Source: Corallococcus caeni
GTDB taxonomy: Bacteria; Myxococcota; Myxococcia; Myxococcales; Myxococcaceae
Direction of reading: 5' to 3'
Length of the DNA stretch: 64,000 nt
Assembly (NCBI RefSeq): GCF_036245865.1
Contig: NZ_BTTW01000003.1
Location: 310,001 to 374,000 of the forward strand
The notes under the pieces were generated by a model that was given only the letters and a program-made list of their open reading frames with translations, was not told where the DNA came from and ran no database searches. The position numbers and the translations under genes are program-made. Below are positions 43,324 through 53,607 of the stretch, piece after piece; within the stretch, counting starts at the first letter, position 1, and each line of letters starts with the position of its first letter.

Positions 43324-44745
43324 CTACATCTGTTCCAGCTCCTGACCCTTCGTCTCGCGGATGTATCTGGCGGCGAAGAAGACGGAGAAGACGGCGGCCG
43401 CGGCATACAGGCCGTAAGCCCAGCCCAGCCCGGCGGCCTGCAGCGCGGGGAACGTGGCGGACACCAGGAAGTTGGCCAGCCACTGCGCCATGGCCGCGAT
43501 GGACAGCGCGAGCGCGCGGATGCGGTTGGGGAACATCTCGCCCAACAGCACCCAGACGACGGGGCCCCACGAGAAGCCGAAGCAGACGACGTAGAGGTTG
43601 GCGGCGATGAGCGCCGTGGTGCCGGCCGCGCCCTGCAGCACGGGCTTGCCCGCGGCGTCCAGCGGCGCGGTGCCGAAGAGGTACGCCATCAGGCCCAGCG
43701 TCAGCGCCATGCCCACGGAGCCGACGAGGAGCAGGGGCTTTCTGCCCACCTTGTCCACGAACGCGATGGCCACGAGCGTGGTGAGGATGTTGGTGACGCT
43801 GGTGATGACGGTGATGGCCAGCGAGTTGTGCTCGGAGAAGCCCACCGCCTGCCAGAGCACGCTGGAGTAGTAGAAGATGACGTTGATGCCCACGAACTGC
43901 TGGAGCATCGCGAGCACGATGCCGACCCACACGATGGGCAGGAACCCGAAGCGGCCGCCCTTCAGGTCCGCCAGCCGCGGCGTGTAGTTCGTGCGCACCG
44001 AGCGGCGGATCTCCACGACCTTGGACGGCGCGGAGTCCCCCTCGATGTCGCGCAGCACGCTCAGCGCCTCCTCTTCACGCCCCCGGGCCACGAGGAAGCG
44101 CGGGGACTCCGAGATGAAAATGGCGCCGATGCCGTAGAAGAGCGCGGGCGGAAGGCCGCTGAAGAACATCCACCGCCACGCGGTGAGGCCCAGCCAGGTG
44201 GGGTTGGAGGCGGAGCCCGCGTAGAGCGCGATGGCGAAGTCCCCCAGCAGGGCCACGAAGATGCCGGTCACGATGGCCAGCTGCTGCAGGGACGCCAGGC
44301 GGCCGCGCAGGTACGCGGGGGCGATCTCCGCGATGTACGTGGGCGCCACGACGCTGGCGAAGCCCACCCCCAGGCCGCCCACCAGCCGCCAGATGCTCAG
44401 GTCCCACAGGGAGAACGCGAACCCCGACCCGATGGCGCTGATGATGAACAGGGCCGCCGCGAGCATCATCGTGCGCCGGCGGCCGTAGCGGTCCGCGAAG
44501 GGCCCCGCGGCGAAGGCGCCCGCCGCGGAGCCGACGAGCGCGGAGGACACCGTCAGCCCCAGGCCCAGGCTGCTCGCGGCGAACTCGGCCTTCAGGGCCG
44601 CGACGGTGCCGTTGATGACGGCGGTGTCGAAGCCGAAGAGGAACCCGCCCAGGGCGGCCACCACGGAGATGCCAATGATCCTGCCGGTCCGTGTCTCCCG
44701 ATGCGCCGGGGGCCCCCTCGTCGGGACATCGAGGACATCCGCCAT
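43324..44745 (-). CDS. MFS sugar porter
   Basis: 473 residues with 12 membrane helices. Sugar porter signatures: GGFLFGFDTAVINGTV in helix 1, FADRYGRRRTMML between helices 2 and 3, RLVGGLGVGFASVVAPTYIAEIAP, LLQQFVGINVIFYYSSV, and VDKVGRKPLLLVGS. It imports a sugar, probably a hexose, with protons. The start ATG at 44745 fits the hydrophilic N-terminus (MADVLDVPTRG). It is alone, though near the glycan-processing style of the chromosome. Confidence 0.93.
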   Translation of the reverse strand: MADVLDVPTRGPPAHRETRTGRIIGISVVAALGGFLFGFDTAVINGTVAALKAEFAASSLGLGLTVSSALVGSAAGAFAAGPFADRYGRRRTMMLAAALFIISAIGSGFAFSLWDLSIWRLVGGLGVGFASVVAPTYIAEIAPAYLRGRLASLQQLAIVTGIFVALLGDFAIALYAGSASNPTWLGLTAWRWMFFSGLPPALFYGIGAIFISESPRFLVARGREEEALSVLRDIEGDSAPSKVVEIRRSVRTNYTPRLADLKGGRFGFLPIVWVGIVLAMLQQFVGINVIFYYSSVLWQAVGFSEHNSLAITVITSVTNILTTLVAIAFVDKVGRKPLLLVGSVGMALTLGLMAYLFGTAPLDAAGKPVLQGAAGTTALIAANLYVVCFGFSWGPVVWVLLGEMFPNRIRALALSIAAMAQWLANFLVSATFPALQAAGLGWAYGLYAAAAVFSVFFAARYIRETKGQELEQM

Positions 44746-44914
44746 GACGCGCTCCCTCCTCTTCGGACGGGCACGGATCCGGCCCTCGCGGGACGCACAC
44801 CGGCCCTGGGAGAGAGGTGCCCCCGGTGGCCACCAAAAGGCACCCCCGGGCAGGCGGCCGCTCGCGGGGCCGCTCGTTGAGGGCGGGGCCGCGAAGCCGG
44901 AGGCGGGCCGGGGC

Positions 44915-46515
<1,601 letters not shown>

Positions 46516-46519
<4 letters not shown>

Positions 46520-47352
46520 GCGCCCGCCGCGCGGCCCAGCAGCATGCGCTGCCCCTCACGCGCGGGCTCGGTGAAGGGGAACAGGCCGCGCGCCTCCTGC
46601 GCCATGTCCTCCAGCAGCTCGTCCGCGTGGGACGGGTCGTGGTGGAAGAGGAAGAGGCGCCCGGCGTGCAGGTCCTTGGCCACCTTGGCCGCGTCCATCA
46701 TCGTCGAGTGGCCCCAGCCCTTCTTGGACATGCCCTTCCTGCCCTCGTACTCGTCGGGCGTGTACTGCGCGTCCAGGCACAGCGCGTCCGCGCCCTCGAA
46801 GTGGCGGGCCACGTCCGACGTGAGGCGCTCCGGCAGCTCCACGTCCGTCGCGTACACGAAGGAGTGGCCGTCCGCCTCCACGCGGTACGCCATGCACCCG
46901 TCCGGGTGCGGCACGTCGATGGGGGTCACCTTGAAGGGGCCGACCTCGACGGTGCGGCCGTGCAGCGCGGCGCCGAAGGCCATCTTCGAGCGCATGGTGG
47001 ACAGCGGCACCGGGAACTGCGGCGGGCGCATCTGCTGCGACAGCGTGGACTCCAGCGCCTGGGCGCCGTTCGCGCCGGGGCCGTACATCGTCAGCGACGT
47101 GGTGGGCAGGTACGCGGGCGTGAAGAAGGGGAAGCCCTGCACGTGGTCCCAGTGCAGGTGGGAGAAGAACATCGTCGCCTTCTGGGGGGCGCCCTCGCGC
47201 ATCATCACCTCGCCCAGCGTGCGGATGCCCGTGCCCGCGTCGAGGATCAGCCGCTCGCCCTGGCTCGTCACCTCCACGCACGCGGTGTTGCCACCGATGC
47301 GCGAGCCCGACACCGCGATGCTGCCCCGAACGCCAAAGAAGCGGATTTCCAT
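46516..47352 (-). CDS. MBL-fold metallohydrolase (PhnP-like)
   Basis: 278 residues, ATGA overlap with the regulator. The metal-binding motif is SHLHWDHVQGF (HxHxDH). Further ligands are PHPDGCMAYRV and YATDVELP, and GWGHSTMMDAAKVAKD near the C-terminus; also HHDPSHADE. N-terminus EIRFFGVRGS(I) with TACVEV is typical of this family. It resembles PhnP and cyclic-nucleotide phosphodiesterase relatives, but the substrate is unknown. The regulator next to it has a GAF domain, so a shared small-molecule theme is possible. Confidence 0.88.
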
Positions 47353-47564
47353 GATGGGTCTCCTGGTGCTCCGACACCCGCTGGGGGCGCCCTGACGGGA
47401 GGGGGACGGAGCACGTCCGGTGCCAGCGCCAAGGGGCTGGAATCATTGGGGTCACAGGAGTGGGGCAGGGCGGGCCGCTCCATTCTGGAGCGCCCTGGAT
47501 GGGGCGGGCGGTCCAATCCGGCGCGGCCCCGCGACGCGGCGGATTCCTGGTACATCCGGGGCCC

Positions 47565-48326
47565 ATGCCGGTCATCGCGTTCTGCACCATCAAGGGAGGC
47601 GTCGGGAAGACGACGCTGTGTTCGCACGTGGCGGCGGCGCTGGCGGACACAGGGCGCCGGGTGCTGCTGTTGGACCTGGATCCGCAGGCGCATGCGTCGC
47701 TGGTGTTGGGCCTGGAGACGCGCGAGGGCCCGTGCGTGGCGGACGCCTTCGGGCCGCGGCCGAAGCACCGGCTGGATGAAATCGTGGTGGCGTCACCGAA
47801 GCGGCCGGGGTTGTTCATCGCGCCAGGGGCCCCTCGCATGGCGGCGCTGGAGCGCGAGCTGTTCGGGTGGGGCCACCGGCTCCAGGCGATTCCGCGCGCG
47901 TTGAAGACGCTGTCGTGGACGCCGGACGTCATCGTCGTGGACACGCCGCCGAGCATCGGCGCGTTCACGGAGGCCGTGCTGGCCTACGCGGACGTGGTGG
48001 TGGCGCCGGTGCCCACGGGCGCGTTTGCGTTGCAGGGGCTGGGGGAGATTGAGACCGCGTGGCGCGACGTGCGCGAGGAGGGCGGCCAGCTGGTGGCCGC
48101 CGTGAACCTGTGGGACCGGCGCACGCCCGCGACCAACGAGGCGATGGAGGCGGCGCTGAAGGACGTGACGGTGCCGGTGCTGAAGGCCCGCATCCCGCGC
48201 TCGGAGTCCATCAACCAGGCGGGCCTGGGCTACGAGGTGGTGTTCGACGTGAGCCCGAACGCGGCGGGCGCGGAGGAGCTGCGCGCCATGGCCCGCGAGC
48301 TGGCGAAGCTCGCGGGGCTGCGCTGA
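47565..48326 (+). CDS. Orphan ParA-family ATPase
   Basis: 253 residues from ATG 47565. Deviant Walker A KGGVGKTT (Lys10 and Lys15), Walker B-like VLLLDLDPQAHAS, and VDTPPSIG. No parB gene or centromere-like repeat is near. Such orphans position protein clusters or chemosensory arrays on the nucleoid. The substrate is unknown. Start chosen because the sequence before it is Pro/Gly-rich without family similarity. Confidence 0.9.
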   Translation: MPVIAFCTIKGGVGKTTLCSHVAAALADTGRRVLLLDLDPQAHASLVLGLETREGPCVADAFGPRPKHRLDEIVVASPKRPGLFIAPGAPRMAALERELFGWGHRLQAIPRALKTLSWTPDVIVVDTPPSIGAFTEAVLAYADVVVAPVPTGAFALQGLGEIETAWRDVREEGGQLVAAVNLWDRRTPATNEAMEAALKDVTVPVLKARIPRSESINQAGLGYEVVFDVSPNAAGAEELRAMARELAKLAGLR

Positions 48327-48335
48327 GGCGAGACC

Positions 48336-48761
48336 CTATCGCTGCTGAGCGACGATGAGGCCGCGTCGCACATCGATGGCGTAGAGCCCGCCGGCACCCG
48401 TGGCGGTGTCGTTCGGGTCGCAGATTTCGGTGTGTGCGTAGATGCCGACCAGGATGATTCCATCCGGCAGTTGCTCCACCGACACTTGATAGATGTCGCG
48501 ACGGAAGAGGCACAGTTCAACCGGCGTTGCGTCCTTGGGCGGCTTGCGGTCCAAGGGGAGAAAATCATCCATCGCGAGCTGGACGGCGGTCGCGAGGTCC
48601 CCACTGAGGAGTGTCGTCCTGCCCTCCTGAAAGAGCAGGGGCGGGAAGACGAACTTCTGGGCCTCCTCGGGAGGCGCATGCGGTGGGCGCATCGAACGCT
48701 GGAACAGGGAGCACCCGCTCAACGCAACGAGCGACAGAACAAGCAGCGACGCGCGTGTCAT
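48336..48761 (-). CDS. Small lipoprotein, partner of JAMM-like lipoprotein
   Basis: 141 residues with lipobox LSGC (Cys17). The rest has PPEEAQKFVFPPLLFQEG, then VELCLFRRDIYQVSVEQLPDG and ATGAGGLYAIDVRRG. No family recognised. Its ATG overlaps the stop of the gene before it (48758-48761), so the two lipoproteins are coupled. Confidence 0.75.
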   Translation of the reverse strand: MTRASLLVLSLVALSGCSLFQRSMRPPHAPPEEAQKFVFPPLLFQEGRTTLLSGDLATAVQLAMDDFLPLDRKPPKDATPVELCLFRRDIYQVSVEQLPDGIILVGIYAHTEICDPNDTATGAGGLYAIDVRRGLIVAQQR

Positions 48762-49408
48762 CGGGAGCCCTCCGGCACAGGCTGGATGATGCCGCTCGCC
48801 TTGTCCACGACGCGTCCGATGAGCACCCAGCGACGTCCCTGTCGCGCGTAGACCTCCCCGGGGCGCCCCTGCTCAAGGTACGGGATATACATCTGCACGG
48901 CGCACGTAGCGTCCATCTGCACGCGGAAGGAGTACCGCTGGCGCGATTTCCAGCGGTCTTGGATGGATAGCGGCGAGTAGCGCCACGGGTGGGTGTGGTA
49001 GTCCGCGAGGATTGCTGTCCGCCCCCGCTCATCCACTACTTTCTTGGGCACGCGGCAGTCCTTGAAGTCCCTGTTCTCGGCGCTGAGGCGTCGCGTCTCC
49101 AGCGCGGCGGGCCAGGATGCATAGTAGCGGCCTTCATGGGAGTAGATGACCCCGCAGTACTCCTGGCCGTAGTCGCCGCGAGGTGGCGCGGCGGCAGGCA
49201 ACTCCATGAGCGGGGCGCACAGTTGGTCGATGATGGCATCCGCTTCGACGGAAGAGGCGATGACAGGCCACGGCCCACGAACCCATGGAGTCTCGCGGCC
49301 GTCGCGGACCTCAACCCCGAAGTACGTCCCGTTACCATCCCGGAGATACGAGTAGCCGCCGCACGCCACGAACAGCGTGAGCGCTGCCATCCAAACCAAA
49401 GGCACCAT
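48758..49408 (-). CDS. JAMM/DUF4329-like lipoprotein
   Basis: 216 residues from ATG 49408, preceded by GGGAAGG and starting a lipoprotein signal (WMAALTLFVAC, Cys16). Longer in-frame starts (49498, 49483) would put the signal internally. It carries the JAMM zinc motif: Glu83 (QEYCGVIYSHEG), then His138-Thr-His140, seven residues, Ser148, two residues, Asp151 (DYHTHP ... S..QD). This is the HxH-x7-S-x2-D pattern of JAB1/MPN proteases and of DUF4329 domains in toxin loci. A role in cleaving a peptide or protein at the cell envelope is an inference. The partner lipoprotein is coupled to it. Confidence 0.8.
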   Translation of the reverse strand: MVPLVWMAALTLFVACGGYSYLRDGNGTYFGVEVRDGRETPWVRGPWPVIASSVEADAIIDQLCAPLMELPAAAPPRGDYGQEYCGVIYSHEGRYYASWPAALETRRLSAENRDFKDCRVPKKVVDERGRTAILADYHTHPWRYSPLSIQDRWKSRQRYSFRVQMDATCAVQMYIPYLEQGRPGEVYARQGRRWVLIGRVVDKASGIIQPVPEGSR

Positions 49409-49549
49409 GCCTTCCCTGATGCCCCTTGAGACGCGGGGAGCGGGAAGGCTGGCATCACGTAAGAGAGGGCGGGAGTCCGGCATGGCACAACGTACCATGA
49501 CCGGAAAACGTGAAATTCACGCTATGCAGACGCGTGAGCGCGGAGCGCC

Positions 49550-50167
49550 TCAGTCCGGCTGTCCGATGGTGCCGGTCCGCAGGGGCCCGGCGCGCCGGTA
49601 GGTGAGCAGCACCACCCCGTTGGGCGTGATTCGCGACGCGGCGAGCTGCAGCGTGCGGGGCTGCGTTCCCGTCCCGAAGAGGCGCCGGCCGCTGCCCAGC
49701 GTCACGGGGAAGACGTGCAGGTGCAGCACGTCCACCAGGTCGTGCTCCAGCAGGGTCTGCAGCAGGCCGCCACTGCCATGCACCTGCAGCTCGCGGCCGG
49801 GCAGGGCCTTGAGCCGGCGCACTGCCTCCACCGTGTCTCCGTCCAACAGCTTCGAGTTCGCCCAATCCACGCTGCGCAGGGTGGTGGACGCCACGTACTT
49901 GGGCAGCGAGTTGAGCGGCCCGGCGATGGGGTCGCCCGGCTCCGTCACCTTCGGCCAGTAGCCCGCGAAGATGTCATACGTCCTGCGCCCGAGCAGGAAC
50001 GCGTCCGCCCGGCTGAAGATGTCGACGACGTGCGCGCCGAACTCCGGGCTGGAATGCGGCTGTACCCAGCCGCCGTGGGTGAAGCCGCCGCCCGGGTCTT
50101 CCTCCGGGGCTCCCGGTGACTGCACCACTCCGTCCAGCGTCACGAACTCCGTCACCGTCAGTTCCAT
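49550..50167 (-). CDS. Dihydrofolate-reductase-like (RibD C-terminal) family protein
   Basis: 205 residues from ATG 50167 (MELTVTEFVTLDGVVQSPG). Family marks: LLGRRTYDIFAGYWP, LNSLPKYVAST, and LPGRELQVHGSGGLLQTLLEHDLVDVLHLHVFPVTLGSGRRLF. NADPH-dependent reductase fold with unknown substrate. An N-terminal extension with 14 more residues exists in frame but lacks a clear ribosome site. Confidence 0.88.
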   Translation of the reverse strand: MELTVTEFVTLDGVVQSPGAPEEDPGGGFTHGGWVQPHSSPEFGAHVVDIFSRADAFLLGRRTYDIFAGYWPKVTEPGDPIAGPLNSLPKYVASTTLRSVDWANSKLLDGDTVEAVRRLKALPGRELQVHGSGGLLQTLLEHDLVDVLHLHVFPVTLGSGRRLFGTGTQPRTLQLAASRITPNGVVLLTYRRAGPLRTGTIGQPD

Positions 50168-50287
50168 GGTCGCATCCGTCCCTTCCGGGCAGTCCATCCG
50201 CCCGTCCAAATTGGCGACGAATGGGCCGCGCGCGGATCGACACGGTGGCGTTTTCGGGGTGTGGGAGTCGAGCGGGCGTGCGTTGAC

Positions 50288-51682
50288 TCAGGGCGTCGGG
50301 ACGCCAGTAGCTAGCGCTGAGCGCACGTTGGCTTCCGTGAAGGTCGTGCCCCAGACGGCGTTGAGCTCCTGGGCGACGAAGGCGGCGCCCGGCTGAAGCG
50401 TGCCCTGCGAGGCCTCCAGCATCTGCACGCGCGGGTCGGTGAGCTCCAGCAGGCGGGGCGCCACGTCGCTCACGTCGCGACCCTGCTGCTGGGCGGCGCG
50501 CACGCCCTGGAGCCACGCGCGCACGGTGCCCTGCGCGTGGGGGATGAACAGGAGCTGCTCCGCCGCGCCCAGCTTCACGATGAGGTGTCCCACGCCCAGG
50601 GTGATGACGACGCTGCCGTGCGTGGCGAGCAGCGGCCCATGATCAGGGGACAGGGTGTTCCAGTCCACGGCCGCGAGGTTCTGGAAGTACATCGGCGTGA
50701 AGCGTTGCGGAGCCTGGGAGACGAGCGCGCGCGTGTGCTCCACGGGGATGAGGGTGTCCCAGTCATCGTGGAGGATGAGGAACGGTGTCTGCACCGTGCT
50801 GGCCAGGTGGGCGGCGGTCCAGCGCGTGTAGTCCGTGCCGGGGGTGATGGGGTCGCCGCCGGTGGTGGCGTAGATGCGGCGGAAGTAGGGCTCGAAGAAC
50901 TGCTGGTAGCGCGAGCGCATCGTCGGGTCGCTCACGCGCGACGGCACGACGCGGCTCACGTAGTCCACCTCCTGCGCGAAGTCCGACAGCGGGGACAGCG
51001 CGACGCCCACCTTGGGCACCACCGTGGCGGGAGCATCCGCAGCCGCGTAGAGCGCCTCGTAGCCGCCCCACGAACCGCCGAAGATACCGATGCGCGTGGT
51101 GTCCACGTTGTCGGCCTGGGCCAGGAAGCGCAGGCCCGCGTTCATGTCGTCGCGGTCGTTCTGGAGGTCGCCGCCCGCGTAGAAGCGGCCGAAGACGGCG
51201 AGCACGCCGAAGTCATGGAAGAGGTAGACGAATGCCTCGCCCGAGATGGTCTCCGGCGTGGTGGGCGTGAACGCGATGGGCGACGAGCCCGGCCCGTGGT
51301 GCGGCTCGCTGTCGTCGGGGTGGATGCCGGCGCCGCGAGCGGCCCACTTCGCGTCCACGGCCTCGCCCGTCCACGCGATGCCGTCATAGGGCTTGGTCAT
51401 CATCACCACGGGGGACACGCCGGGCTTCCGGGGCGGGAACCACTGCGCATAGGTGGCGGCACGGCCGGGCACCTCCAGCTTGAGCAACTGGTAGGGCCAC
51501 GTCTGGCCCACAGCCTTCAACTCACCGGAGCCCAGCTGCGTCACCTGGACGGAGCCGGGGTCCGTCGGCGTCTCGTCCGGGGTCTGGCAGGAGTTCGTGG
51601 ACGGACTGGGGTTGCTGCAGCACGCGGTGGGGAGGGTGCCCAGGAGGGAGAGGGCCAGGAGCGTGGTCGAAAACAAGCGCAT
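50288..51682 (-). CDS. Exported alpha/beta hydrolase (S9-like)
   Basis: 464 residues from ATG 51682. Lipoprotein or signal peptide (MRLFSTTLLALSLLGTLPTAC). The nucleophile elbow is GGSWGG with Ser204. The acid and His are probably in LHDDWDTLIPVEHTRALV and ITLGVGHLIV. It resembles prolyl-oligopeptidase-like or dienelactone-hydrolase-like peptidases. The catalytic domain is about 85-390. Divergent from glutaminase, with a 70-bp gap. Confidence 0.8.
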   Translation of the reverse strand: MRLFSTTLLALSLLGTLPTACCSNPSPSTNSCQTPDETPTDPGSVQVTQLGSGELKAVGQTWPYQLLKLEVPGRAATYAQWFPPRKPGVSPVVMMTKPYDGIAWTGEAVDAKWAARGAGIHPDDSEPHHGPGSSPIAFTPTTPETISGEAFVYLFHDFGVLAVFGRFYAGGDLQNDRDDMNAGLRFLAQADNVDTTRIGIFGGSWGGYEALYAAADAPATVVPKVGVALSPLSDFAQEVDYVSRVVPSRVSDPTMRSRYQQFFEPYFRRIYATTGGDPITPGTDYTRWTAAHLASTVQTPFLILHDDWDTLIPVEHTRALVSQAPQRFTPMYFQNLAAVDWNTLSPDHGPLLATHGSVVITLGVGHLIVKLGAAEQLLFIPHAQGTVRAWLQGVRAAQQQGRDVSDVAPRLLELTDPRVQMLEASQGTLQPGAAFVAQELNAVWGTTFTEANVRSALATGVPTP

Positions 51683-51752
51683 GCCCCAGCAGACACCGCG
51701 GCGCGGATTTTCTGAAAGCCACCCCGCGCGTTCCGGACGAGGATGGCGGCAC

Positions 51753-52664
51753 ATGGACTACCAGGCGGTGTTGTCGGAGGTCTGGGACGCGGTGCGGCCG
51801 GTGCTGGGGCAGGGCCGCGTGGCGACGTACATCCCGGCGCTGGCGGCGGTGGATCCCCACCGCTTCGGCATGGCGCTCGCGACGGTGGAGGGGGACGTTT
51901 ACGGCGTGGGGGACTGGCGCGAGCCGTTCTCCATCCAGAGCATCTCCAAGGTCTTCACCCTGGCGCTCGCGCTGTCGCGGGACGGGGACGCGCTGTGGCG
52001 GCGCGTGGGCAAGGAGCCGTCGGGCAATCCGTTCAACTCACTGGTGCAGCTGGAGTACGAGCAGGGCATCCCGCGCAACCCGTTCATCAACGCGGGCGCG
52101 CTGGTCATCACGGATCGCCTCCAGCGCCTCACCGGGGATGCGCGCGGCACGCTGCGGGACTTCCTCCGCGCGGAGAGCGGCAACCCGCTGGTGGACTTCG
52201 ATCCGGTCATCGCCGCGTCGGAGGCGGAGCACGGCCACCGCAACAGCGCGCTGGCCCACTTCATGGCGAGCTACGGCAACATGGAGAGCGCTGTCCCGGA
52301 GGTGCTGGAGCACTACTTCTGGCAGTGCTCGCTGGCGATGAGCTGCGCGGATCTGGCGCGGGCGTGCGGCTTCCTCGCGCGTCACGGGCAACGTGCGGAT
52401 GGTGTGCGGCTGCTCACGCGCAGCCAGGCCAAGCAGGTCAACGCGGTGATGCTCACCTGCGGCACGTACGACGCGGCGGGAGAGTTCGCCTACCGCGTGG
52501 GGCTGCCCGGCAAGAGCGGCGTGGGCGGAGGCATCATCGCCGTCATCCCCAACCGCTGCGCCCTGTGCGTGTGGAGCCCCGGGCTGGATGCACGGGGCAA
52601 CTCGGTGGCGGGCGTGGAGGCGCTGGATCGGTTCACGACGCTGACCGGCCTGTCCATCTTCTGA
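51753..52664 (+). CDS. glsA: Glutaminase
   Basis: 303 residues from ATG 51753, preceded by a purine-rich GACGAGGA. It belongs to the serine-dependent beta-lactamase-like glutaminase family; SIQSISKVFTLALA carries the Ser-x-x-Lys nucleophile. FNSLVQLEYEQGIPRNPFINAGAL is the other signature. It deaminates glutamine to glutamate. Length and motifs match the family. Confidence 0.95.
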   Translation: MDYQAVLSEVWDAVRPVLGQGRVATYIPALAAVDPHRFGMALATVEGDVYGVGDWREPFSIQSISKVFTLALALSRDGDALWRRVGKEPSGNPFNSLVQLEYEQGIPRNPFINAGALVITDRLQRLTGDARGTLRDFLRAESGNPLVDFDPVIAASEAEHGHRNSALAHFMASYGNMESAVPEVLEHYFWQCSLAMSCADLARACGFLARHGQRADGVRLLTRSQAKQVNAVMLTCGTYDAAGEFAYRVGLPGKSGVGGGIIAVIPNRCALCVWSPGLDARGNSVAGVEALDRFTTLTGLSIF

Positions 52665-52679
52665 CGGCCGGGCCTGGGT

Positions 52680-53165
52680 TCACTGGCCTTGTTCTTCGAG
52701 GGCCTTCAGCCAATAGGACCGCCCACCGGACGCCAATGCGCCCGCCAGGAACTCCGCGAACGAGCTGGCGATGACCGGGCAGTAGTAGGGGTCCGGAAAT
52801 CCCTCGCGGTAGCCGTCGCGGAGTGGATAGCGCCCATGCGTCTGTTGCCCCACATCCAGGAGCGCATAGTTGCTGTCCTGGAGCTGGCACACCGTGTACC
52901 AATCCGAAGGACCCGCCGCGTCAGTGTCGGATTGGGACATGACGACCCGGGCACGCCGCACCTCCGCGAGCGGCAGGATGTAGTACGGCGCGTTGGAACC
53001 GCGGAACAGCCTCGCTCCATCAAAGCGCGTGTAGAAAGCGCGCAGGTCCGGATCCAGGCGCCATCCCATTCGACGTTCGAACGCATCGACCGCTGCCTCC
53101 GTCGCGGGCGGATGCGGAAAGTGCTGGGCTGCCACTGCGTCGAGAAGTTCGGTCATCGTCGGCAT
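52680..53165 (-). CDS. SMI1/KNR4 (SUKH) family immunity-type protein
   Basis: 161 residues. SUKH-fold signature: EAAVDAFERRMGWRLDPDLRAFYTRFDGARLF and the C-terminal SSFAEFLAGALASG. These proteins neutralise polymorphic nuclease toxins. It starts 4 bp after the stop of the HNH gene next door, so the pair is a toxin-immunity-like unit. Confidence 0.88.
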   Translation of the reverse strand: MPTMTELLDAVAAQHFPHPPATEAAVDAFERRMGWRLDPDLRAFYTRFDGARLFRGSNAPYYILPLAEVRRARVVMSQSDTDAAGPSDWYTVCQLQDSNYALLDVGQQTHGRYPLRDGYREGFPDPYYCPVIASSFAEFLAGALASGGRSYWLKALEEQGQ

Positions 53166-53169
53166 GTGG

Positions 53170-53541
53170 CTACTCTCCGTAGGGATGGCTGACCCCGACG
53201 CTCGTCCACGGGGGTTGTCCTGCGTAGCACTGGTTGTAGAGCTGATTCAGGCCGGAATGGAGGTCGGCGGGAAAGGGGATGATGTTGTCCCAGTCGGTCG
53301 GGTTGCCACCGTGCTTGAGGTCGCGGATGTGGTGGGCTGGGTAGTTGTTCCCACTGGCGTCAGTCGGCCACTGGCCGAACTTCTCCGCCCATCGCTCGCG
53401 GAACCCATCCCGGATGGACTCCCATCGGCTCCGTGCCGTTGCGTTCTGGCTGACGCTCAGCGCTGGGTAGTTACAGCAGCAGTTGGCGATGCCGAACCGG
53501 CTCCCCGCTCGGAACATGTTGCCGTCGAAGTCCATCTTCAC
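53170..53541 (-). CDS. HNH-type nuclease toxin C-terminal module
   Basis: 123 residues from GTG 53541; ATG 53535 and 53520 are in frame. The HNH-like core is NYPAHHIRDLKHGGNPTDWDNIIPF with PADLHSGLNQLYNQCY. There is no N-terminal secretion or toxin-delivery domain, and no ribosome site. The open frame continues upstream to a TGA at 53608 without a start, so it may be a displaced toxin tip. It precedes the SUKH gene. Nuclease activity is inferred from the motif only. Confidence 0.65.
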   Translation of the reverse strand: MKMDFDGNMFRAGSRFGIANCCCNYPALSVSQNATARSRWESIRDGFRERWAEKFGQWPTDASGNNYPAHHIRDLKHGGNPTDWDNIIPFPADLHSGLNQLYNQCYAGQPPWTSVGVSHPYGE

Positions 53542-53607
53542 GTCCGCGAGCCAGACGCAGCCTTTGTCATGCTGGGCACGGTACCGGCCGGCACCGACAC
53601 ACCCGCT

